From the NCBI GenBank assembly GCA_947454025.1, contig CANGIZ010000009.1, positions 1 to 47,355 on the forward strand: a stretch of DNA of 47,355 nt, given 5' to 3'. How positions within the stretch are numbered: the stretch's first letter is position 1; every line of letters begins with the position of its first letter. Made by a program: the position numbers and the translations under genes. Source of the stretch: Bacteroidota bacterium (GTDB lineage Bacteria > Bacteroidota > Bacteroidia > Chitinophagales > Chitinophagaceae). This document shows positions 41,479 through 47,355 of the stretch, piece by piece. Below the pieces are notes generated by a model, which searched no databases, had not been told where the DNA came from, and saw only the letters and a program-made list of their open reading frames with translations.

Positions 41479-43206
41479 ATGAGTCAAACAATTGAACAAA
41501 AAGTAGCTACTTGGTTAGCGGGTAATTACGACGAAGCAACTAAACAAACCATTCTTGATTTGCAGGCAAATCAGCCAGCGGAATTAGAAGAGTCTTTCTA
41601 TAAAAACTTGGAATTTGGTACAGGTGGTTTAAGAGGTATCATGGGCGTTGGCACCAACCGAATTAATAAATACACTATTGGAATGGCTACGCAAGGTTTT
41701 TCCAATTACTTAACAAAGGCTTATCCAGGTGAAAAAATTAGTGTGGCTATTGGACATGATAGCCGAAACAATTCAAGATTTTTTGCCGAAACAACAGCAC
41801 AGGTATTTGCAGCCAATGGATTTACAGTGTATTTGTTTGAGGCATTAAGACCTACTCCAGAATTAAGTTTTGCAATAAGACATTTAGGATGTAAGGCCGG
41901 TGTGGTTTGTACCGCTTCACACAATCCAAAGGAATACAATGGATACAAAGCTTATTGGAATGATGGTGGTCAATTGGTTCCTCCTCATGATAAAAATGTA
42001 ATAACTGAAGTAGAAGCAATACAATCAGTAGATGATGTGAAATGGTCTGGCGGTGAAGCGAATATTCAGTTATTGGGCAATGCAATGGATGCCGCTTATA
42101 TTAAAATGGTAAAATCATTAAGTGTATATCCCGAAGTAATTGCAGCGCAAAAAGATTTAAAAATTGTATATACTCCAATACATGGTACAGGTATTACCTT
42201 GGTGCCAAATGTATTGTCTGAGTTTGGATTTACGAATGTGCATGTGGTGGAAGAGCAATCAACTCCAGATGGTAATTTTCCAACAGTTGCCTATCCGAAT
42301 CCCGAAGAAAGTGAAACCATGAGTATTGGTTTGGCAAAAGCAGCGGCATTAGATGCGGATATTTTATTAGGCACAGACCCCGATGCAGATAGAGTGGGTG
42401 TTGGTGTAAAAAATCACAAAGGAGAATGGGTGTTAATGAATGGCAACCAAACTGCGGTTTTGGCTTTTGCCTATATGATGGAAGCACGCAGAGCAAAAGG
42501 GGTAGCCAAAGCTAACGATATGGTGATTACTACTATTGTTACTACCGAAATGATCAATGAAGTTGCAAAGCAAAACAAAGTAGCTTGTTATAATGTATTA
42601 ACAGGTTTTAAATGGATTGCGGAGTTGATAAAGGAGAAAGAAGGGAAAGAAAATTATGTGATTGGAGGAGAGGAGAGTTTTGGATTAATGATTGGCGACC
42701 AAATAAGAGATAAGGATGCAGTAAGTGCTGTTGCATTATTGTGTGAGATGGCGGCTTATGAAAAGAGCAAGGGAAAAACCTTATTTGATAAGATGATTGA
42801 ATTGTATGTGCAGTATGGTTTTTATTACGAAAACCTTATTAGCATTACGAAGAAAGGGATGAACGGACAACAAGAGATTGCGCAAATGATGGAAGGGTAT
42901 CGACAATCACCGCCTGCAACCATAAATGGATCTAAAGTAGCTACCTTATTGGATTATGAATTGCAAAAAGGCACGAATTTATTAACAGGGGAAACTTGGA
43001 AAATACATTTACCAAAGAGCAATGTATTGCAATTTGTAACGGAGGATGGCAGTAAAATTTCTGCAAGACCGAGTGGAACTGAACCTAAAATAAAATTCTA
43101 TTTTAGTGTAAGTACACAATTGGCGAACGCTTCAGAATTTGATGCGAAATATGAATTATTACAAAACAAAATAAAGGGTATCATTGCTGATATGCAGTTA
43201 AATTAA
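41479..43206 (+). CDS. Phosphohexomutase (phosphoglucomutase/phosphomannomutase family)
   Basis: A 575-residue alpha-D-phosphohexomutase that interconverts hexose 1- and 6-phosphates. All four family sites are present: the phosphoserine loop TASHNPKEYNGYKAY, the metal loop GTDPDADRVGVGV, the sugar-binding GGEESFGLMIGD, and the phosphate-binding RPSGTEPKIKFYF. FGTGGLRGIMGVG near the N-terminus and the length fit the long PGM/PMM (PgcA-like) type found in Bacteroidota. Glucose versus mannose specificity cannot be read from it. pcm follows 8 bp downstream and is probably co-transcribed. Confidence 0.93.
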   Translation: MSQTIEQKVATWLAGNYDEATKQTILDLQANQPAELEESFYKNLEFGTGGLRGIMGVGTNRINKYTIGMATQGFSNYLTKAYPGEKISVAIGHDSRNNSRFFAETTAQVFAANGFTVYLFEALRPTPELSFAIRHLGCKAGVVCTASHNPKEYNGYKAYWNDGGQLVPPHDKNVITEVEAIQSVDDVKWSGGEANIQLLGNAMDAAYIKMVKSLSVYPEVIAAQKDLKIVYTPIHGTGITLVPNVLSEFGFTNVHVVEEQSTPDGNFPTVAYPNPEESETMSIGLAKAAALDADILLGTDPDADRVGVGVKNHKGEWVLMNGNQTAVLAFAYMMEARRAKGVAKANDMVITTIVTTEMINEVAKQNKVACYNVLTGFKWIAELIKEKEGKENYVIGGEESFGLMIGDQIRDKDAVSAVALLCEMAAYEKSKGKTLFDKMIELYVQYGFYYENLISITKKGMNGQQEIAQMMEGYRQSPPATINGSKVATLLDYELQKGTNLLTGETWKIHLPKSNVLQFVTEDGSKISARPSGTEPKIKFYFSVSTQLANASEFDAKYELLQNKIKGIIADMQLN

Positions 43207-43214
43207 TTAGATAC

Positions 43215-43880
43215 ATGCGTAAAACAGAGGATACTTATTTACACAAAGGATTAAGAAAGCAATTGGTTGCTCAATTAAGAGAGAAAGGTATTACAGACGA
43301 GGGTGTTTTAAATGCTATTGGTATGATTCCAAGGCATTTTTTCTTAGATTCTGCGTTTGATAAAATTGCATATGAAGATCGTGCATTCCCCATTGCAGCG
43401 AATCAAACCATTTCACAACCCTATACGGTTGCTTATCAGACACAATTATTGCAAGTAAAAAAAGGCGACAAAGTGTTGGAAATTGGCACTGGTAGTATGT
43501 ATCAAACTACTATTTTAGCAGCTATGGGGGCAAAGGTGTTCACCATTGAAAGGCAGGAAGAATTGGCGGCTAAAACTGGACAGTACTTATTTAAACAACA
43601 ATTTACTGATATTCAATTCTTTTTTGGGGATGGATTTGAAGGATTGCCTCAACTAGCCCCCTTTGATAAAATAATAATCACAGCAGCAGCTCCTAATATT
43701 CCTGAAAAATTATGGGAGCAATTAAAAGTAAGAGGGGTGATGGTAATTCCAGTTGACGAATCGGATGGGGTGCAACGCATGCTAAGGTTAACTAAGAAAA
43801 AAGATGGCTTAGCGAAAAGGGAATCTTTTGAGGAGTTCTCATTTGTACCGATGTTAGAAGGAAAGGAAGTTAAAAAATAG
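43215..43880 (+). CDS. pcm: Protein-L-isoaspartate O-methyltransferase
   Basis: A 221-residue AdoMet enzyme that starts repair of isoaspartyl residues in aged proteins. It has IPRHFFLDSAFDKIAYED, the substrate motif NQTISQPYTVAYQTQLL, AdoMet motif I as LEIGTGSMYQTTILAAMGA, FTIERQEELA, and FDKIIITAAAPNIPEKLWEQLKVRGVMVIPV. Position 95 in motif I is Met where the family normally has Gly (GTGSGYQ), an oddity that may affect AdoMet binding. It ends just before a strong bidirectional terminator. Confidence 0.93.
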   Translation: MRKTEDTYLHKGLRKQLVAQLREKGITDEGVLNAIGMIPRHFFLDSAFDKIAYEDRAFPIAANQTISQPYTVAYQTQLLQVKKGDKVLEIGTGSMYQTTILAAMGAKVFTIERQEELAAKTGQYLFKQQFTDIQFFFGDGFEGLPQLAPFDKIIITAAAPNIPEKLWEQLKVRGVMVIPVDESDGVQRMLRLTKKKDGLAKRESFEEFSFVPMLEGKEVKK

Positions 43881-43900
43881 ATGCTTCGCGTTTAATAAAT

Positions 43901-43932
43901 AAAAAAGCCAGGATTGTTGTCCTGGCTTTTTT
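43901..43932. terminator. Bidirectional intrinsic terminator after pcm
   Basis: A 13-bp stem, AAAAAAGCCAGGA (43901-43913) with TCCTGGCTTTTTT (43920-43932), loop TTGTTG. Flanking A and T runs give a U tract on both strands, so it can stop pcm (plus) and the receptor gene (minus), which converge here. Confidence 0.88.
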
Positions 43933-43949
43933 ATTTATAGATAGTTCTA

Positions 43950-46562
43950 TTATTGAGGTATTGAATCCATTCCGCCGCCGCCTTCGTCACCTTTGGTACT
44001 TTTTCTTCTTAATAAATTCACATCGAATTTACCAAAGCGATAAGAGAAGTTAATTCTAAACATTTGTTGGTCACGAACACGGGTTACGTTTTGAATAAAG
44101 TATTGGCTTTCAGAATAGGTTTTATTTACCCTTGTTTTAAATACGTCGTTTACGTTAAATGATAAGCTTGCAGTTTTCCCACCTTTTAAAGTCCAGTCTT
44201 TTTTAATGGCCATATCAAAATCATAAGAAGGGAAATTATAACCTTGTGCAGTTGATTGAGGGCCACCAAAACCACCGCCTGGAGGGCCGCCACGTCCACC
44301 GCCACCTGCGCTACTTCCACCTGGAGGCAAGATCGTTTTTGCTTGGTATTGGCCACTAAATTGATAACTAAATCCGCCTGGAAATTTAATAGTGTTGTTC
44401 ATTTTACTAAACCAGCTGGTTAAGTCATTGTTTACATTTTGGCCAGGAATAGTTGCGTTAATAGCAGATTTAAATAAGTTAAAACTTAAGTTCATATCCC
44501 ACCATTTTGTAATAGCAGTTTTATTGCTTAATTCAAGACCATAAACAGTGGCTGAATTGGCATTGATAGATGAACTAAAATAGGCACTATCTAAATTAGT
44601 AGATGCTCGGTTAATGTCTCTATAAACATAACTCGTAATTAAGTCGGTGCTATATTTATAGTAAGCAGTTGCTAAAAAGTTGGAACCTTTTGTATATGCA
44701 TTGTTGTATGCAACTTCAAAAGAATGGGTGAATTGTGGTTTTAAATTTGGATTTCCCACAGTGATATTTTGAGGATCACTATAGTCTGGGAAAGGCAATA
44801 GTTGGAAAAAGTTGGGAGGACTAATTCGCTTTGAGTAATTGAATTGTAAGTCTTGTTTATCATTTACTTTATAGTTAATAAATGCACTTGGGAACAAGGA
44901 AATAGGATAGCTTGAATGGAATGGCAATGAATCTGTACCTCTTTTGTTTAATATATTGCCATCATAAGCCCTGCTTTCAGCTCTTAATCCCAATTGGAAA
45001 CTCCATTTATTTTGCTTCATATTCAAATTAGAATAAGCTGCATACACTTTTTCACCATATTGGTATTGACTACTAATGGCATCTACTAATATTTCATTAC
45101 GGTACTGGTCTCTTTTATTGTACTCAGAACGATCATTGTATTTTACACCCGCCTCAAACTTTACATCGTTTTTCAATTCACGTGCGTAATCCATGTTGAA
45201 TGAGTAATTCTTATTGTTTCCATTACCTGCACTTCGTTGATTTAACAAAGAAGAATTAATGATAGACCAGTTTTTATTATCAGCTTCATTGTAATTAAAG
45301 TCTGCAGAAAGTTCATGCCCTTTGTCGGCGAATAAATGTTTGTAACTTAATTGACCACCTTTATTAAGGAAATTAAATTTCGAAGAATTTAATAAATTAT
45401 AATTACTTCCTTTATTGAATGGGTTTAATATGCCATTGATAGTTGAATCAATTTCTTGAGTACCTGCATTCGCAAATTCCCCTTGCATAATATTGGAGTA
45501 CAATGAAAATGTGTTGCGATTGTCTGCAAAATAATCTACACCAGCACGATAAAAATTAAAGGAGCCATTGCCAGTACTATTGTTAATGGTTTTTACACTT
45601 GTTGGAACCGGCGCGCCAAGAATAGTTCTTTCGGTGGTAGAGGTACTAATTGATTTACGACCATTTACATTCGCGTTTAAAGAGAAATTGAATTTGCTAT
45701 CTCGTAAATTCATGTCACCACCGCCATTAATTTTCCCGCGCATATCTACACCGGCTCTGATACCGCCGTTATAACCGTTCTTTCTATTCTTCTTCAACAC
45801 AATATTTAGGATCCCTGCGTTACCACCCGTTGCATCATATTTAGCAGAAGGGTTGGTGATAATTTCTACTCTATCAATAATATCGGCAGGAATTTGATCC
45901 ATTGTTAAAGTGGTAGGGCGGTTGTCAATCAATAATGTAGGGGCTGCGTTTCTTAATGTAACGTTTCCGTCAATATCCACGTTTAAATTTGGGATACTCT
46001 TCATCACTTCCACAGCTGTTTGTCCTTGGCTTGTTAAGTTCTTATCTACATTAAATATTTTGCGATCAATGCCCATTTCGAACTGTGGTTTTGCAGTCGA
46101 AGTCACTGTCACTGATTTTAATTCTTCAGTGGATTCTTCCAGTTTAATATTGCCTAGGTCCTTGTCTACCATCGCAAGCATGTCTTGCATATTTTGGCCA
46201 CCACCCATTTTGATATTAAAGCTAATTTGCTTTTCTAATTTTTTATAACCAACTCCTGCAACTACTAATTTAAAATTGCCCATTACAGGTAGGTTTTCAA
46301 AACTAAAATCACCATTGGAAGCACTTAACATCGTGCCTAAAATCACATCGGTGTTCTTTTTGGTTGTTGGATTAAATTTGGTGCCTTTTAATTGTACTGT
46401 TACACCATCGATGCCTTTATTGGTAGCATCCACTATTTTACCATAAAAGTGCCCCATGTTTTGACCTGCGGCTGCGTTCCGGCCTCCAGCCATACCTGGC
46501 ATTTGTGCGTATGTATTTACTTGTATTAAAAATGTAAATACGAGAATTGATATATATTTCAT
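43950..46562 (-). CDS. Large outer-membrane TonB-receptor-like beta-barrel
   Basis: An 870-residue exported protein. After a signal peptide (ending NTYAQ) comes a carboxypeptidase-regulatory-like beta domain (about 38-115, HFYGKIVDATNKGIDGVTVQLKG), a plug domain (about 150-260, VEVMKSIPNLNVD, PADIIDRVEIITNPSAKYDATGG), then a barrel of the OMP_b-brl_3 type up to the C-terminal region MFRINFSYRFGKFDV. No SusD partner lies nearby, so a glycan role is not indicated; peptides or metals are possible. A Gly-rich stretch near residues 745-770 and Gly-rich ends are unusual. It is monocistronic. Confidence 0.85.
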   Translation of the reverse strand: MKYISILVFTFLIQVNTYAQMPGMAGGRNAAAGQNMGHFYGKIVDATNKGIDGVTVQLKGTKFNPTTKKNTDVILGTMLSASNGDFSFENLPVMGNFKLVVAGVGYKKLEKQISFNIKMGGGQNMQDMLAMVDKDLGNIKLEESTEELKSVTVTSTAKPQFEMGIDRKIFNVDKNLTSQGQTAVEVMKSIPNLNVDIDGNVTLRNAAPTLLIDNRPTTLTMDQIPADIIDRVEIITNPSAKYDATGGNAGILNIVLKKNRKNGYNGGIRAGVDMRGKINGGGDMNLRDSKFNFSLNANVNGRKSISTSTTERTILGAPVPTSVKTINNSTGNGSFNFYRAGVDYFADNRNTFSLYSNIMQGEFANAGTQEIDSTINGILNPFNKGSNYNLLNSSKFNFLNKGGQLSYKHLFADKGHELSADFNYNEADNKNWSIINSSLLNQRSAGNGNNKNYSFNMDYARELKNDVKFEAGVKYNDRSEYNKRDQYRNEILVDAISSQYQYGEKVYAAYSNLNMKQNKWSFQLGLRAESRAYDGNILNKRGTDSLPFHSSYPISLFPSAFINYKVNDKQDLQFNYSKRISPPNFFQLLPFPDYSDPQNITVGNPNLKPQFTHSFEVAYNNAYTKGSNFLATAYYKYSTDLITSYVYRDINRASTNLDSAYFSSSINANSATVYGLELSNKTAITKWWDMNLSFNLFKSAINATIPGQNVNNDLTSWFSKMNNTIKFPGGFSYQFSGQYQAKTILPPGGSSAGGGGRGGPPGGGFGGPQSTAQGYNFPSYDFDMAIKKDWTLKGGKTASLSFNVNDVFKTRVNKTYSESQYFIQNVTRVRDQQMFRINFSYRFGKFDVNLLRRKSTKGDEGGGGMDSIPQ

Positions 46563-46633
46563 AATGAGTTAGATTCTTTATTTATTCGTCGGTTTATTAA
46601 GATTGCAAATATCTATTATATAATCAAGGGGTG

Positions 46634-46655
46634 GCCGCTACATTATATGAGCGGC
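46634..46655. other. Short GC-rich hairpin between two minus-strand genes
   Basis: GCCGCT (46634-46639) pairs with AGCGGC (46650-46655) around an A/T-rich loop that can pair a little further. There is no T run on either strand, so it is not a convincing terminator. It stands out as a GC-rich island in an A/T-rich gap downstream of the DUF445-like gene. Confidence 0.35.
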
Positions 46656-46657
46656 AA

Positions 46658-47155
46658 TTAAGAGTGGTGAGTGATGGCTTGTATTAAGAATCCCCAAGCC
46701 AGCCCAAATATAAATGCCAATATTCGATAAGTACGTGTGGCTTTAAGCAGGGTAGGCTCCAAGATGGGTTTCCATTTTTTGTGTAAATTTTGGGCAAAAT
46801 CTGCTTTGCTATTTTCTGCTAATTTTCCGACTAATTCGGGGAATAATAACTGCAGTTCTTCTAGGAATACCGACTTTAACTGAGCCACCGTTTTATCACC
46901 AATAAACATGGAAACAATGGGCATTTTCTCTCCCAATTTTGTTGTAAAAAAATGGTCAAGTTGTTCGTCTATATATGGTAGTACCGCTTCAAATTGAGTA
47001 TCCATTGCATTTTTCGAAATGAGTTGGTTTAATTGCAAAGACGCAATTTGCTTTTGTAGTCCTTGGCTCCAGTTAATGAACAAGGCTTTTATAAAAAACC
47101 AAGCGATAAACCAGGCTAATAAAGCGGTCATTAAAGGAATAATAAGTAGATGCAT
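46658..47155 (-). CDS. DUF445-like membrane protein
   Basis: A 165-residue protein with a hydrophobic segment at each end (about 3-26 and 143-160) and a helical middle. The opening LLIIPLMTALLAWFIAWFFIKALF matches, in part, the DUF445 family start (GWxxNWxAIKMLF). The middle segment with Y-I-D-E-Q-L-D-H-F, FIGDKTVAQLKSVFLEEL and LFPELVGKLAEN is family-like. It is shorter than typical DUF445 proteins. The function is unknown. A terminator separates it from the upstream tRNA-His. Confidence 0.65.
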   Translation of the reverse strand: MHLLIIPLMTALLAWFIAWFFIKALFINWSQGLQKQIASLQLNQLISKNAMDTQFEAVLPYIDEQLDHFFTTKLGEKMPIVSMFIGDKTVAQLKSVFLEELQLLFPELVGKLAENSKADFAQNLHKKWKPILEPTLLKATRTYRILAFIFGLAWGFLIQAITHHS

Positions 47156-47171
47156 ATTGACGCTTTTTTAT

Positions 47172-47205
47172 AAAAAAACCCATCCCGGTTGGGATAGGTT
47201 TTTTT
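47172..47205 (-). terminator. Intrinsic terminator of tRNA-His
   Basis: AAAAAAACC-x-ATCCC (47172-47186) pairs with GGGAT-x-GGTTTTTTT (47191-47205) around GGTT; only one internal mismatch (C81/A96) breaks the stem. On the minus strand it follows the tRNA by a few bases and ends in a U run; it is nearly symmetric. Confidence 0.7.
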
Positions 47206-47208
47206 GGG

Positions 47209-47283
47209 GGAGAACGATGGGTCTCGAACCCACGGCCTACAGTGCCACAAACTGTCGCTCTAACCTACTGAGCTACGCCCTCC
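47209..47283 (-). tRNA. tRNA-His (anticodon GTG)
   Basis: A full cloverleaf on the minus strand. The acceptor is GAGGGCG with CGTTCTC, the D arm GCTC...GAGC, the anticodon stem ACAGT with ACTGT around TTGTGGC (anticodon GTG), and the T arm GTGGG-TTCGAGA-CCCAT. The extra 5' G (position -1, base 47283) facing the discriminator C73 (base 47209) is the identity mark of tRNA-His. CCA is not encoded (CCC follows). This is the tRNA whose charging the his leader peptide would sense. Confidence 0.96.
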
Positions 47284-47294
47284 ATTTAGGGTCG

Positions 47295-47302
47295 CAAAAA
47301 TA
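47295..47302 (-). promoter_or_regulatory. -7 promoter box for tRNA-His
   Basis: The minus strand reads TATTTTTG, matching TAnnTTTG, 11 bases before the tRNA 5' end. A GTTT 20 bases upstream is only a partial -33 match. Confidence 0.45.
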
Positions 47303-47355
47303 CGTTAATTCGGTAATGTATAAAACTTGTTTTGCAACTTTTTATAAAATTATGG

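Noticed and set aside
46634..46655. Hairpin as an intrinsic terminator of the DUF445-like gene
   Set aside because: No T run follows on the minus strand and the stem is only six pairs before a bulge.
1..47355. Mobile elements, prophage, CRISPR or defence systems
   Set aside because: No transposase, integrase, phage structural gene, direct-repeat array or defence-type gene cluster was seen.

Overview
The window is chromosomal DNA of a Bacteroidota bacterium, probably family Chitinophagaceae. The signs are low GC, A-rich weak ribosome binding sites, repeated -7 promoter boxes of the Bacteroidetes form TAnnTTTG, and lineage-typical families: DUF5683, DUF4954, a DUF3575-like barrel, a SusC/OMP_b-brl_3-type receptor, a PQQ sorbosone-dehydrogenase-like protein, and the HisB and HisIE fusions. 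No phage, insertion sequence, integrase or CRISPR array was seen. Nearly all of it is housekeeping DNA, densely packed.

Layout. 1-5562 (mostly minus): the first codons of a probable aconitase, a PspC protein, kdsA, an outer-membrane barrel, and a unit reading parA-parB-DUF5683-dapB-rrf2. 5587-5615: back-to-back promoters for parA and a membrane metallophosphoesterase, followed by a porin-like gene behind a C9A10 tract. 7465-16692 (minus): DUF4954, amidase, RhlE helicase, MmcQ/YjbR, DUF885 lipoprotein, GlmS. 16755-21214: GNAT acetyltransferase, MgtE, a small SET protein, a lactonase-fold propeller and a GH16 glucanase.

21306-37049 (plus) is the most interesting part: a 15.7-kb amino-acid block. 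It begins with a histidine leader peptide (MNLNNHIHHHHLLSIG) and a terminator-type attenuator, then hisG-hisD-hisC. A PQQ-type sugar dehydrogenase and a cytochrome c follow, then hisB. A tryptophan leader peptide (MTKTNNMWWWHTNSVGVL) and a second attenuator come next, then trpE-G-D-C-F-B-A, and directly behind trpA lie hisH-hisA-hisF-hisIE. The complete trp operon therefore sits inside a split his operon. In both leaders the last codons can pair with the 5' arm of the terminator, which gives a compact two-state attenuator.

37117-47355: a TlpA-type thioredoxin, an Spx/ArsC-like protein, an uncharacterised family, an HdrB/HdrC-like iron-sulfur pair, a phosphohexomutase, Pcm, a large TonB-receptor-like barrel, a DUF445-like membrane protein, and tRNA-His(GTG) on the minus strand. 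Functions are inferred from motifs read by eye; no database search was possible.
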